A program made the position numbers and the translations under genes. 64,000 nt of DNA, taken from assembly GCF_004358325.1 (NCBI RefSeq), contig NZ_CP037940.1, forward strand, positions 2,046,001 to 2,110,000, read 5' to 3'. Below, one piece after another: positions 26,383 through 35,677 of this stretch (positions are counted from its first letter, which is position 1; each line of letters starts with the position of its first letter). The notes under the pieces were generated by a model. That model worked only from the letters and a program-made list of their open reading frames with translations, was not told where the DNA came from and searched no databases. Origin of the DNA: Periweissella cryptocerci. Its GTDB lineage: Bacteria; Bacillota; Bacilli; Lactobacillales; Lactobacillaceae.

Positions 26383-28926
26383 GTGAGTGATCAACAATGG
26401 AAACTAGAAAATGTAACCTTGCTAATCCCCGGTGATTACCATGCGGTGCAAGCAGCTACGTTGGGTGAGCAGTCCCTTGATGTTGTGGTCCACCGTAAAT
26501 GGCTGGAAATTGAGTTGCCCACGAGTGAAATGTTCATTGATCGGCCCTTGCGGTTGTTTGATGGTGGGCACCAAGCGATTACCCGGCAAGACACGACTGA
26601 AATAACGCGAATTACTGAAACAGATGGTTTTGTTTTGGTGGTTCATGCCTTGGAACAAGTTATGGTTAGTTCGATTCCACATGAATTAATCATGCAAACG
26701 CAGTATGCGCAAGTGTATCAAGACTATCAGCGTGCCGAAGTGAATAATGAAGCAGTGCGTTTGCCACATAAGATTGATTTTTCAAGTGATTATCGGCAAG
26801 CCAATGCCAAAATTGATGTAACCCATGGGTATAGTTTTGCGGTGCGCTATGAAGACACGCCAACGTTAGCGGCATTAGTCCTCAAGCAACGCCGTAGTAC
26901 TAATTACAGCGTTATCCAAAATGATAGCGTCATTGATGGCACTTTTAATTACGATTTAGAACCAGTCTTTAGTGACATTATTGATTTGCCTAAAAATGGG
27001 CGTTGGGATATGTTTGCACTGGTTAGCTCTGATAATCAACCATTTGAACTAGTGCGCTTATATCTTGATGGCGATTTACCTGTTCACGATAACCAACGCT
27101 TCTTAAAAACGTACGATACTAATAAAACATTTGATGTTGCTAACAAGCAGCTTCAATTATATCTAACCACTGATCGGGGCTTTTCACTTGCCAAAAATAC
27201 CGCGGGTAATTTGTTGAAAGAAAAGCATGATATGATTCTGACGACTTCAGCATACAAGCACCACGGTACGACGATTCAGTTAGCTGTTGAAGTGGCAACG
27301 GCGAGTCAATTAGATGCTAATGATTTACAAATTGCCATTGTTCAACGTAATCCAGACGAGTTTAATGTCCGTGAATTTACGACGCAGGTGAAATATGCGG
27401 ATGGCGTTTATTACCTTAGCACGCAACAAGATTTAGCTACGTGGAAGATGTTTGCCCAATACTGGGATGTTTTCGTTAAAACGCATGACGCACAAGGTGC
27501 AGTGACCTATGCGCGTGTGGTGGAAGCTTCGACAAAGGTACTCTACCAAGTTCAAGCACACCCAATTCGTGGTCAAGTACACCTAGATAGTGATATTTTT
27601 TATCCATATATCACTAAAAATGGGAGCTTATCGTTTACCTATCGTCACCGCGAAACGTTTGAAAATCCGCAGAATTATTTCAAGGAATCATTAGCTTATT
27701 GGTATGTCCGGATTTTTGGTAAGCAATTACGCAAACGGCATATCTGGGTCGGTTATGAAAAAATGGCCCAATCGGCGCATGATAGTGGGTATCATTTCTT
27801 CAATTATGTGTATCAAAACAAGCTATACGATAACTACTATTACGTGATTGATCCCAAGTCACCGGAATATCACTTTGTGAGTGATAAACTCGATAAAGTG
27901 CTGCCATTCATGTCATTTAAGTATTTTGTGTACTTGTTTGCAGCCGATACGTTGATTTCATCAGACACCCGGCGGAATGCCTATAACTTGATGCAACGTG
28001 AAACCCCAATGGGAAAAGCAATTGCGACTAAGAAATTAGTTTACTTGCAACATGGGGTTAACGGAATTAAGCGCGTGATTGATTTCTACAAAGCAGCTGG
28101 GAACTTTGACTTAGTCATTGCGCCCGATGAATGGGAAAAACAACGAATTGCGATGGCTGAATGGGGCTTTTCCGACCATGAAGTCGTAGCAGCGGGCTTA
28201 CCTCGCTGGGATGTGCTACAAGACCGGACTGACGAGGTTGCGTTCAAGCAGATTTTCGTCATGCCAACGTGGCGTAACTGGATGCAAGGTATGCCGGATG
28301 AATTGTTCGTCCAATCAGAATTCTATCAAGAATATCAAGCATTTTTGACGGATCCACGTTTGAAGCAGTTACTAGTTGAAAACAATGTGCGGATTGCGTT
28401 TTTCATGCACCCTAAGTTCAAGGATTACATGCACTTGTTTACAATTGATGATGCAATTATTGATTCGTACGAGTTCCTTGAAGTACCAATGGATGAAATG
28501 ATTATGAAGAGTTCCTTGATGATTTCCGATTATTCATCAGTCCAATGGGAAATGTTCTACTTGAAGAAACCTACGATATTCTATCAATTCGACCAAGCGA
28601 AGTACCTTGAATATGAAGGCACTTCGATGAATTTTGAAACGGAATTGTTTGGTGATATTACATTTACGGCGGATGAAACAATCACAACGATTGCTAATTA
28701 CATCAAAACAGATTTTGCCGAAAAGCCTGAATTTGCCGCGATGCGCTCGACGTATTTTGATGTGGTTGATACGGATAATTCAAAGCGGGTTTACGAAGCA
28801 ATCAAAACACATGATGATTTAATCCACAGTCCGACTACGCTCGGGATTAGTTTCCGCGTGTGGTTAGGCCGGTTTGCTAATGCGAACTTGAGTGGCTTAA
28901 TGAAGTTATGGCGGAAGTTGTTCTAA
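26383..28926 (+). CDS. CDP-glycerol glycerophosphotransferase family protein
   Basis: An 847-residue paralogue of the preceding gene, starting at GTG 26383 only 3 bp after its stop, with GGAAGGGGG as ribosome site. It has a variable beta-rich N-terminus to ~residue 430, then the Glyphos_transf domain (KLYDNYYYVIDPKSPEYHFV, LVYLQHGVNGIKR, DLVIAPDEWEKQRIA, GLPRWDVL, FVMPTWRNW, FFMHPKFKDY, LMISDYSSVQWEMFYLKKP). It ends with a short basic amphipathic tail (GLMKLWRKLF) that may bind the membrane. The two side-by-side paralogues may act in sequence on one polymer (primer, then chain), by analogy with TagB/TagF; that is inference. Confidence 0.88.
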   Translation: MSDQQWKLENVTLLIPGDYHAVQAATLGEQSLDVVVHRKWLEIELPTSEMFIDRPLRLFDGGHQAITRQDTTEITRITETDGFVLVVHALEQVMVSSIPHELIMQTQYAQVYQDYQRAEVNNEAVRLPHKIDFSSDYRQANAKIDVTHGYSFAVRYEDTPTLAALVLKQRRSTNYSVIQNDSVIDGTFNYDLEPVFSDIIDLPKNGRWDMFALVSSDNQPFELVRLYLDGDLPVHDNQRFLKTYDTNKTFDVANKQLQLYLTTDRGFSLAKNTAGNLLKEKHDMILTTSAYKHHGTTIQLAVEVATASQLDANDLQIAIVQRNPDEFNVREFTTQVKYADGVYYLSTQQDLATWKMFAQYWDVFVKTHDAQGAVTYARVVEASTKVLYQVQAHPIRGQVHLDSDIFYPYITKNGSLSFTYRHRETFENPQNYFKESLAYWYVRIFGKQLRKRHIWVGYEKMAQSAHDSGYHFFNYVYQNKLYDNYYYVIDPKSPEYHFVSDKLDKVLPFMSFKYFVYLFAADTLISSDTRRNAYNLMQRETPMGKAIATKKLVYLQHGVNGIKRVIDFYKAAGNFDLVIAPDEWEKQRIAMAEWGFSDHEVVAAGLPRWDVLQDRTDEVAFKQIFVMPTWRNWMQGMPDELFVQSEFYQEYQAFLTDPRLKQLLVENNVRIAFFMHPKFKDYMHLFTIDDAIIDSYEFLEVPMDEMIMKSSLMISDYSSVQWEMFYLKKPTIFYQFDQAKYLEYEGTSMNFETELFGDITFTADETITTIANYIKTDFAEKPEFAAMRSTYFDVVDTDNSKRVYEAIKTHDDLIHSPTTLGISFRVWLGRFANANLSGLMKLWRKLF

Positions 28927-28947
28927 TATTACTTGAATCTTGTTATT

Positions 28948-29445
28948 TACTGCCACTTCGTGTCTGGAAATTACTTGGCGCACTGCGCTGGAAGCAACCT
29001 CACAAGCCAGTCAGTGCTTATGCCTGCGAACCGGCAACGCAAAACATCCCAGCATTTTGTTTCACAAAATACTGAATCTAATCCTAACGCGATTAGATTA
29101 GCCTTGCAGGCTGGATGTCTGTCTTGTGAGGTTCGGATAAGTTGGGACTCTACGGGAATAAATTCCCTAGACTCCTCATCTCATCCTCAGCGGAAATATG
29201 TGCTACACACATATCATCCTAGTCGTGGTGTAAAGGCTGCGCCCACCAAGCAATTTCCAGCCACTGCGTTAGTTAGTAATAATTCTCAAACTAGTGAAAA
29301 TAGGCGTAGGGTATAGATTCAAACAAATCAGTTAGCGCCGATTTTGTGATGTGCTCAAACTAGTGCCGAAGGTATATTCCTTGGTATGTGCGTATTCTTA
29401 AACAAAAGCACAAAAATGAGAATCTCGCGCTAGAATAAAGAGAAC
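28948..29445 (+). repeat. Structured inverted-repeat element, copy 5 (extended form)
   Basis: Starts at the inner repeat (CTGCCACTTCGTGTCTGG), carries an extra internal hairpin block (CTAATCCTAACGCGATTAG) shared with copies 7 and 8, then the usual ATATGTGCTACACACATAT hairpin, and ends at an outer-end-like CGCGCTAGAATAAAGAGAA. A 127-codon frame inside it is a repeat artefact. The left outer end is not recognisable. Confidence 0.75.
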
Positions 29446-29516
29446 CAAACTACGGAATGGTATCTACAAAGTAATCGCCATGAAGGTATCCACAGTAATT
29501 TGAATAATGTCCAATT

Positions 29517-29556
29517 AAGTCATTTCATTGCAATTGCAACGAAATGGCTTTTAGTT
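29517..29556 (+). terminator. Hairpin with short T-run
   Basis: AAGTCATTTCATTGC pairs with GCAACGAAATGGCTT around AATT, followed by TTTTAG; probably the terminator of the 22734-28926 operon, displaced by repeat copy 5. The remaining 29557-29714 shows only AT-rich leader sequence. Confidence 0.65.
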
Positions 29557-29714
29557 TGTTCTTATTTTGCAATTTACCTGTAATGTTCTAATGCTATCCT
29601 CGTATACATGATGGTTTAGGGGTACAAAGTATAAAATAACGCCTCATTTACCGAAAAGTCCTAAAAGGTGTCAATTAGGCACCTAATATTATGAAATACG
29701 AGGAAAAATGTTAC

Positions 29715-30902
29715 ATGAAAAAATTTATTAATTTAGTATTAACGGTCGGTGGGGTTACTGCTGCATTATTTGGCGGTACTTTTGTGATGGATCAATTAAC
29801 TGCGGTTCATGCTGATACAGCGGATGCGACTACTGTTAGTGCAACAACTGACGATACGACAGCACCAGCAACTGATGACAGCGCAGCGCAAGCTTCTGAT
29901 GACACTGCGCAACCGGCCGAACCAGCTAAGCCAGCGACACCAAAAGTTGATACTAAAAAATATTACATCAAACCTAAAGCCGCAACGATGGTCTTAGCTA
30001 AAGGTGCGACAGAATATCATGACACAGCATTTGCGGATAAGGTAAAAAAGTTAGCTAAGGGTACCCAAATTAGTATTACCGGAGTGGAATACTCTAAGAG
30101 TGGTACTCCTCGCTTTAAGTTGAGTAATGGCGACTACGTAACAACTGCTAAGGCTAGTTGGCGTGCTAAGCTCGTTAAGAATGTAACGAATTATTACACG
30201 GTAAAACCTGCCACAAAGGTTAAAGTTAAGAAGAACACTAAGTTGTATAAAGATACTGCTTTTAAAAACAAGAAGAAGTCAGTTAAGAAGAACACGACGC
30301 TTAAAGTTAAGGGAATCGCTTGGTCAAAGGGTGGAACACCACGTTTAAAGGTTACGGGTGGTTACATTAGTGCGAAGAAATCAATTAGTAAGAAACCTGC
30401 CAAAGCAGTTAAAGCTAACTATAAAGCATCAACTTTACAAACCCGATTTATTAAGAAATATGCGAATGATGTTTACTCAGTCACGAAAAAGTACGGCTTG
30501 TACGGTTCAGTTCAAATGGCCCAAGCCGGTCTTGAAAGTGCATGGGGTACATCAGGTTTAACTAAAAAGGGACACAACTTCTTCGGTGTTAAAGGAACAT
30601 ATAAAGGGAAGTCAGTTACGATGCGGACGGCGGAATATACCGCTAGTGGTAGGTTGTACTATACTAACGCGAAATTCCGTAAGTATCCAAATGCCAAAGC
30701 TTCATTTACCGATAACGCAAAGAAGTTAAAGGATGGCCCTGGTTTCTCAAAAACTTACTATGCCGGTACTTGGCGTTCAAATGCCAAAACATACAAGAAA
30801 GCAGCACATGCTTTAGTTGGTCGTTACGCAACTGATCCACACTACGATGACAAGTTACTTTCATTAATCAGCAAATACAACTTGCACAGCTTATTGGATT
30901 AG
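29715..30902 (+). CDS. Secreted GH73 glucosaminidase with two SH3-like wall-binding repeats
   Basis: A 395-residue peptidoglycan hydrolase that would cut glycan strands during wall turnover. ATG 29715 is preferred to 29691 because GAGGA is 10 bp upstream and MKKFINLVLTVGGVTAALFG starts a clean signal peptide ending VHA. A T/A/D-rich linker (~35-78) precedes two repeated modules (YYIKPKAATMVLAKGATEYH and YYTVKPATKVKVKKNTKLYK), SH3-like wall-binding domains. Residues ~245-395 are the glucosaminidase domain, with the catalytic glutamate E274 in AQAGLESAWGTSG and NFFGVKG after it. It stands alone between two terminators. Confidence 0.9.
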   Translation: MKKFINLVLTVGGVTAALFGGTFVMDQLTAVHADTADATTVSATTDDTTAPATDDSAAQASDDTAQPAEPAKPATPKVDTKKYYIKPKAATMVLAKGATEYHDTAFADKVKKLAKGTQISITGVEYSKSGTPRFKLSNGDYVTTAKASWRAKLVKNVTNYYTVKPATKVKVKKNTKLYKDTAFKNKKKSVKKNTTLKVKGIAWSKGGTPRLKVTGGYISAKKSISKKPAKAVKANYKASTLQTRFIKKYANDVYSVTKKYGLYGSVQMAQAGLESAWGTSGLTKKGHNFFGVKGTYKGKSVTMRTAEYTASGRLYYTNAKFRKYPNAKASFTDNAKKLKDGPGFSKTYYAGTWRSNAKTYKKAAHALVGRYATDPHYDDKLLSLISKYNLHSLLD

Positions 30903-30936
30903 GCAAAGGTTACACAATTTAATTAAATATCACACG

Positions 30937-30969
30937 AAAAGGAATCCGGGAAACTGGATTCCTTTTTTG
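30937..30969 (+). terminator. Rho-independent terminator (GH73 gene)
   Basis: AAAAGGAATCC / GGATTCCTTTTTT. The outer end of repeat copy 6 begins inside or right after its T-run. Confidence 0.85.
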
Positions 30970-30970
30970 T

Positions 30971-31341
30971 TTTCTAGCACGGAATTGTCATTTCTGTACT
31001 TTTCAATTATCGATTTACGGAGGTTCTATTGGCAGTTGTTTTGCTAATGTGGCCTGTGGTTGGCAACTGTTTTTTTGCTAGTTTGAGTATTACTTCTAAC
31101 TAACGGAGTGTCGGTAAATTACTTGGCGGTCGCAGACTTTACACCGCGACTGGGGCGATATGTGTGTAACACATATCGTCGCTGAGGGTGAGATGAGGCT
31201 TCTTAGGAATTTATTCCTTAGAAGCCCAGCTTACCCGAGCCTCCTAAGACCGCTTTTTGGCTTAGGAGGTTGCTTCCAGCGTGGTGCGCCAAGTAATTTG
31301 CTGGCACGCAGTGGCCAAATTTATTCAAGCCCACGTCAGAC
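30971..31341 (-). repeat. Structured inverted-repeat element, copy 6 (reverse)
   Basis: Reverse orientation. Outer end TTTCTAGCACGGAATT at the left, inner repeats AACGGAGTGTCGGTAAATTA and CACGCAGTGGCCAAATTTAT, and the other outer end CCCACGTCAGAC at 31330-31341. Internal hairpins are ATATGTGTGTAACACATAT and CTTCTTAGGAATTTATTCC with its partner. No target duplication is evident. Confidence 0.8.
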
Positions 31342-31446
31342 ATTAAACAAACTAAACGGCTTTATGTTTGTTTAATATTCACTTAACGCTTGTTTAACTT
31401 TGGCAACTTAAGATAACCACATGCTAAAGAAAGCGAGAAAAATATC

Positions 31447-31845
31447 ATGAATAAAATAAATGAAACGATAATTGTAATTCCGGTCAAAAATAATGCAACG
31501 CTGGTAGATAAAACAATTGAAGTGATTACCCGCATATTGGTTAGGCTCATCCGAGATAGCCAGATTAGCCCCCAAAGTCGGATGTTATTTATTAATGATG
31601 GCTCGGATGACGCTACTTGGAATTTATTGCAGGAAGCCGAAAACAGCAACGTTTATGTTAATGCGATTAATTTGCGCCATTCGATTGGCCACAGTGAAGC
31701 CCACACTTTCGGGGAAGTGATTGCCGCGACGATTGCTGACTTAGTACTTCACGTCGATATTGATGCGCTTGATCCAATTGAAATCGTCGAGGATATTAAA
31801 ATTTTTAATTTACTGAGCACTAACTCAATCAAACAAATTGTTTAG
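31447..31845 (+). pseudogene. Truncated family 2 glycosyltransferase
   Basis: A 132-residue frame covering only the N-terminal third of a GtrB/DPM1-like family 2 glycosyltransferase: IIVIPVKNNATLVDKTIEV (nucleotide-binding start), FINDGSDDATWNLL (DDGS-type motif), NLRHSIGHSEAHTFGEVIA and HVDIDALDP (the DxD position, here DID). Normal members are ~310 residues with two C-terminal membrane helices, all absent here. Upstream is an inverted repeat TTAAACAAAC/GTTTGTTTAA at 31345-31375. It is most likely a gene remnant, although a short expressed protein cannot be excluded. Confidence 0.6.
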
Positions 31846-31904
31846 CAAATAGAAAGATAATTAAACCAAAATGTGAAGTTTTTATGATAATGGTCTAGAC
31901 CTCG

Positions 31905-31933
31905 TAGAAATGAAAGCGCTTTTGTAATATAAT
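31905..31933 (+). promoter_or_regulatory. pgi promoter with cre-like site
   Basis: TAGAAA (-35-like) and TATAAT (31928-31933) are 17 bp apart. The spacer is occupied by TGAAAGCGCTTTTG (31911-31924), close to the CcpA cre consensus. A CcpA-type repressor bound there would block transcription. Confidence 0.6.
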
Positions 31934-31967
31934 GAAGCTATCAATTAAACAGGGGGCACTACTAAAC

Positions 31968-33314
31968 ATGGCACGTATCAATTTTGATTATTCAAACGTT
32001 TCAAACTTCGTCGGGGAACATGAACTCGGCCAAATGCAAGCAATGGTTACCGCAGCGGATGCAGAATTGCGCAACGGAACTGGTGCAGGTTCAGATTACA
32101 TCGGCTGGGTTGATTTACCAACTGACTACGACAAGGAAGAATTTGATCGGATTAAGGCAGCTGCAAAGAAAATTCAAAGCAACTCTGACGTCTTGGTTGT
32201 TATCGGTATCGGTGGTTCATATCTCGGTGCACGCGCAGCTGTTGACTTCTTGCACGAATATTTCTACAATTACTTACCAGATTCAGAACGTGAATTCCCA
32301 CAAATTTTGTTTGCGGGTAACTCAATTAGCCCAGCTTACTTGAACGACTTAATCAAGGTTGTTGGTGATCGTGACTTCTCAGTTAACGTTATTTCTAAAT
32401 CAGGAACAACGACGGAACCAGCAATTGCCTTCCGCGTTTTCAAGGAACTTTTGGAAAAGAAATATGGTGCTGATGAAGCCAAAGCCCGGATTTACGCAAC
32501 TACTGATAAGCAACGTGGTGCTTTGAAAACTGAAGCTAATGCTGAAGGCTACGAATCATTTGTTGTGCCTGACTCAGTTGGTGGCCGTTTCTCAGTTTTG
32601 ACTGCTGTTGGTTTGTTACCAATCGCGGCTTCAGGTGCAGATATTGATGCCTTGATGGCTGGTGCAGCACAAGCACAAGTGGATTATGCCACTCCTGATT
32701 TGGCGACGAATGGTGCATATCAATACGCCGCAATGCGGAACATCTTGTACCGTAAGGGTTATAACACTGAATTGCTGATTAACTGGGAACCAACTTTGCA
32801 ATACTTCTCAGAATGGTGGAAGCAATTGCAAGGTGAATCAGAAGGTAAGGATAACAAGGGTATCTACCCATCATCAGCTAACTTCTCAACTGACTTGCAC
32901 TCACTTGGACAATACATTCAAGACGGTCAACGTTTCTTGATGGAAACTGTCTTGAAAGTTGCAACGCCGGTTAGTGACGTTGTCATCCCATCAACTGATG
33001 CTGACTTAGATGGTTTAGGTTACTTGCAAGGCAAGGACATGTCTTATGTGAACGATACAGCTATGCAAGGTGTTGTCATGGCCCACGTTGATGGTGGCGT
33101 GCCAAACATGATTGTTGAAATCGAAAAGCAAGATGAATTTTCACTTGGTTACTTGATTTACTTCTTCGAGATCGCCGTGGGTATTTCTGGTTACTTGAAT
33201 GGGATTAACCCATTTGATCAACCCGGAGTTGAAGCGTACAAGTCAAACATGTTTGGTTTGCTTGGTAAGCCTGGCTTTGAAGAAAAGACCAAGGAATTAC
33301 GTGCACGTTTGTAA
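31968..33314 (+). CDS. pgi: Glucose-6-phosphate isomerase
   Basis: A 448-residue cytoplasmic enzyme that interconverts glucose-6-phosphate and fructose-6-phosphate. ATG 31968 follows AGGGGG; the longer frame from 31932 overlaps the promoter and is rejected. The family signatures are clear: [51 protein letters not shown], and near the end [20 protein letters not shown]. Length and order fit the short bacterial PGI family. It is monocistronic, with three successive hairpins downstream, and the cre-like site in its promoter suggests carbon-catabolite control. Confidence 0.95.
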   Translation: MARINFDYSNVSNFVGEHELGQMQAMVTAADAELRNGTGAGSDYIGWVDLPTDYDKEEFDRIKAAAKKIQSNSDVLVVIGIGGSYLGARAAVDFLHEYFYNYLPDSEREFPQILFAGNSISPAYLNDLIKVVGDRDFSVNVISKSGTTTEPAIAFRVFKELLEKKYGADEAKARIYATTDKQRGALKTEANAEGYESFVVPDSVGGRFSVLTAVGLLPIAASGADIDALMAGAAQAQVDYATPDLATNGAYQYAAMRNILYRKGYNTELLINWEPTLQYFSEWWKQLQGESEGKDNKGIYPSSANFSTDLHSLGQYIQDGQRFLMETVLKVATPVSDVVIPSTDADLDGLGYLQGKDMSYVNDTAMQGVVMAHVDGGVPNMIVEIEKQDEFSLGYLIYFFEIAVGISGYLNGINPFDQPGVEAYKSNMFGLLGKPGFEEKTKELRARL

Positions 33315-33340
33315 AATAAATATGCTAAATCAAAAAGGAA

Positions 33341-33463
33341 GTGTGACAAAAGGCGATTTGCAACCTTGAGATAATGAAACTTAATTCGTCAGCGATAGCG
33401 AGCAAAGCGAGCGTGGTGATGAATTAAGTGAGTTATCTCAACGGTTGCAGCCTTTTGTCGCAC
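33341..33463. repeat. Long imperfect hairpin
   Basis: The ~55-bp arms pair as successive blocks GTGTGACAAAAGGC/ CCTTTTGTCGCAC, GCAACC/GGTTGC, TTGAGATAA/TTATCTCAA and ACTTAATTC/GAATTAAGT, with a loop containing GCGAGCAAAGCGAGC. It contains no gene. Origin unknown; possibly a small mobile repeat. Confidence 0.75.
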
Positions 33464-33466
33464 GTT

Positions 33467-33517
33467 AACAAGCCTGATTTCTACCTTACTACGATAAGGA
33501 GAAATCAGGCTTGTTTT
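33467..33517. terminator. Strong hairpin terminator
   Basis: AACAAGCCTGATTTCTACC..GGAGAAATCAGGCTTGTTTT: a ~20-bp stem with T-runs on both strands. Confidence 0.85.
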
Positions 33518-33519
33518 GT

Positions 33520-33552
33520 GGGCTGGGAAATTTGTGCCCCAGCCCTTTTTTT
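33520..33552 (+). terminator. Rho-independent terminator
   Basis: GGGCTGG ... CCAGCCC followed by seven T, immediately after the previous hairpin. Confidence 0.8.
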
Positions 33553-33577
33553 GCGCCGAAAATAAAGACATTTTTTT

Positions 33578-33690
33578 AAGTGATAAAGTGATAAAAACAG
33601 CAAAAGTGATAAAAATAAAACCGGTAAACACCTTTGTTTAGCCGAAAAATCGAAAGTGATAAAACTGATATAAGATAAAAAGTGATAAAA
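33578..33690 (+). repeat. Five direct repeats of AAGTGATAAA
   Basis: Copies at 33578, 33586 (overlapping), 33604, 33654 and 33679, separated by unequal AT-rich spacers, like protein-binding iterons. From 33691 to 34019 the sequence is AT-rich with no gene that I can support; it must contain the promoter of the secreted-protein gene at 34020. Confidence 0.6.
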
Positions 33691-34019
33691 CGAGTCGGGT
33701 GATGATTAAAACACGAGCAACTCCATGCGCATAAAAATTGGTGTAATTCCCGAATTGTACCAAGTGCATTTAATTAATTTCACAAAAAATATAGTGAATT
33801 CGGAATATGAATTCATTAGATTTTTTTTATATAAACAGAGATTTGCGCATGGTCATTGATATCGGATTTTTTAATAAAAAAAGAATAGTAGTGATTGGTA
33901 ATAGTAACTATCAGCTCAAATTAGCCGCACAAATTAATTGAGTTAAAATTATTGATTGCAAATGAATTGAGCGTATAGTTAGCACCTGTAGAAAACACTT
34001 AGATAGAGGAAGCACAAAC

Positions 34020-34790
34020 ATGGGAATCGGTTTGAAAAAGAGTGGTTTGTTAATGGGAATTGCTTTGGTCGGTATGATAAGTTTGGGCGCATTGAATGTT
34101 GATGCAGCAACAAAAACGATTGCTCCAGGTTATTTTACTAATGTCAAAGACAAAATGTATTTCAAGACAACTAAAAAAATCAAGCTAGGTATTTATACTA
34201 ACGCGCTAGGTGACAGTGTCGGCAAAAGCTTTTATGCACCCAAGAATTCAATTGTACAACTCGCAAAAACACGCGATAGTCATGGCAAGGTTTATGCTCT
34301 GTTTAGTCTTGTAGGGACACTTAATTACAATGTAACGAAAAGTTCGGTAAACCACATATTGATGCCAATTGGGGTACCATTGAAGAAAAGCAACTTCAAG
34401 CTTGTTAATGTTAAACCGTCAAAGTTTGTCTACAAGCAATTCTTGATGGGCAAACCGTCAACCAACGACAACGTTGACCAATTTATGATTACATTGGACA
34501 ACTATATTGAATTTTATAAAAAAGGTGCCTTGGCTGGGATGGCAAAACCATTGTTATCCGATAAAATATTAAAAATTACAGAAACAAGCAAGGCAACTTA
34601 TTTGTATCTCAAAAATAATAATAAATATTTACCAGCGCAAAAACTAAATTCAGGTGTATATCGTTTGAAAGTTACACAAGGTGCAAACGTCAAAGTAAGT
34701 ATGGGTGAAGGCTATTATCAATCAAATGCGACTTATACGTTTGGGCACAAAGCCGTCTGGAATGAATTGGCTTCATTTTCTAAACGGTAA
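34020..34790 (+). CDS. Small secreted protein, paralogue A
   Basis: A 256-residue exported protein of unknown function, starting at ATG 34020 after GAGGAAGCAC. The signal peptide ends NVDAA. The mature protein is basic (K-rich) with short strand-like segments. It shares order and spacing with the next gene: a SLVGTLNY / LNLGSLSY block, then PLKKSNFKLVNV / PLKKNFKIVKK, LDNYIEFYKK / TNGYIEYYTK, TYLYLKNNNK / AYLYTKKNIK, and YRLKVTQGANVKVSMGEGYY / YRLAVKKAAKIQTTSMGDES. The two are therefore tandem duplicates that have diverged strongly. Confidence 0.78.
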   Translation: MGIGLKKSGLLMGIALVGMISLGALNVDAATKTIAPGYFTNVKDKMYFKTTKKIKLGIYTNALGDSVGKSFYAPKNSIVQLAKTRDSHGKVYALFSLVGTLNYNVTKSSVNHILMPIGVPLKKSNFKLVNVKPSKFVYKQFLMGKPSTNDNVDQFMITLDNYIEFYKKGALAGMAKPLLSDKILKITETSKATYLYLKNNNKYLPAQKLNSGVYRLKVTQGANVKVSMGEGYYQSNATYTFGHKAVWNELASFSKR

Positions 34791-34908
34791 TAAAACCTGG
34801 TAAATTAAGCATTTCTTGAAGTAGTACTGGACAGGATAGATAAGTTATTACCGGTAGCAAAGCAAATAAATCAGTAGTTCTATTTTAGAGAACTTAAGGA
34901 GAACAGTT

Positions 34909-35658
34909 ATGAAAACAATGAAAATTTTAGTAAGTGTTGCAACAGCAGGAATGTTATTAACTAGCTTGTCAGGATTGGGAGTACACGCTGCCACTAAGAG
35001 TAGCCAATATCTTAGCACGGCGTCCGTTAAGAAAAACACCCTTGTTCAAACTAAGCAAAAATTAACTTTGAATGTAAAATTGGGCAAAAAGGCGACTAAG
35101 AAGGTTACTTTACCAAAAGGAACAGTCTTAGCTTATGGGGTGGCCCAAGGTAAAGGAATTGCGTTGAGTTTGAACTTAGGCAGCTTGAGTTATCAATATC
35201 GTAAAGGTTTAGTTCGGAATCATACCGATTATTCTAACGTATTAGTTAAGCCTTTGAAGAAGAATTTCAAAATTGTAAAAAAAGCGATGGGTTCAACCAT
35301 TGAAGCCCCACTTAACGGTGGTACCTACGCCAAGAAAACTAAGCAAACTGTTAGTGTGACGACCAATGGTTACATTGAATACTACACAAAGTTAAGTGAC
35401 AATGTGTACACAAATTCAAAACCAGCCGCATCAGTAAAAATCGTTAAAGAAAAGATGAAGGGCAATACCGCTTACCTTTATACGAAAAAGAATATTAAAG
35501 GCTTGAACTTCAAAAAAATGGGGAAGGCTTCATACCGTTTAGCAGTTAAGAAAGCCGCAAAAATCCAAACCACATCAATGGGTGATGAAAGTGTTACCGC
35601 ACGCAAATATACTGTTGGTGGTAAGGCTTACTACTATCTTTTTGAAGTGGATGATTAA
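34909..35658 (+). CDS. Small secreted protein, paralogue B
   Basis: A 249-residue exported protein starting at ATG 34909 after AAGGAG. The signal peptide is MKTMKILVSVATAGMLLTSL and onward, ending GVHAA. It is a diverged tandem copy of the preceding gene (shared blocks listed there). Its intrinsic terminator has been split by repeat copy 7, so read-through into the repeat, and perhaps to the tRNA, is possible. Function unknown. Confidence 0.78.
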   Translation: MKTMKILVSVATAGMLLTSLSGLGVHAATKSSQYLSTASVKKNTLVQTKQKLTLNVKLGKKATKKVTLPKGTVLAYGVAQGKGIALSLNLGSLSYQYRKGLVRNHTDYSNVLVKPLKKNFKIVKKAMGSTIEAPLNGGTYAKKTKQTVSVTTNGYIEYYTKLSDNVYTNSKPAASVKIVKEKMKGNTAYLYTKKNIKGLNFKKMGKASYRLAVKKAAKIQTTSMGDESVTARKYTVGGKAYYYLFEVDD

Positions 35659-35677
35659 TTAGTAATAGAAAATGTGG

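Noticed and set aside
28933..29316. 127-codon frame after the CDP-glycerol transferase
   Set aside because: It lies entirely in repeat copy 5, has no ribosome site, and similar short frames appear in copies 6, 9, 10 and 11 in whichever phase happens to be open.
33578..33690. CRISPR array
   Set aside because: The units are only ~10 bp, spacers are irregular and AT-rich, and no cas gene is present. No CRISPR was found elsewhere in the window.
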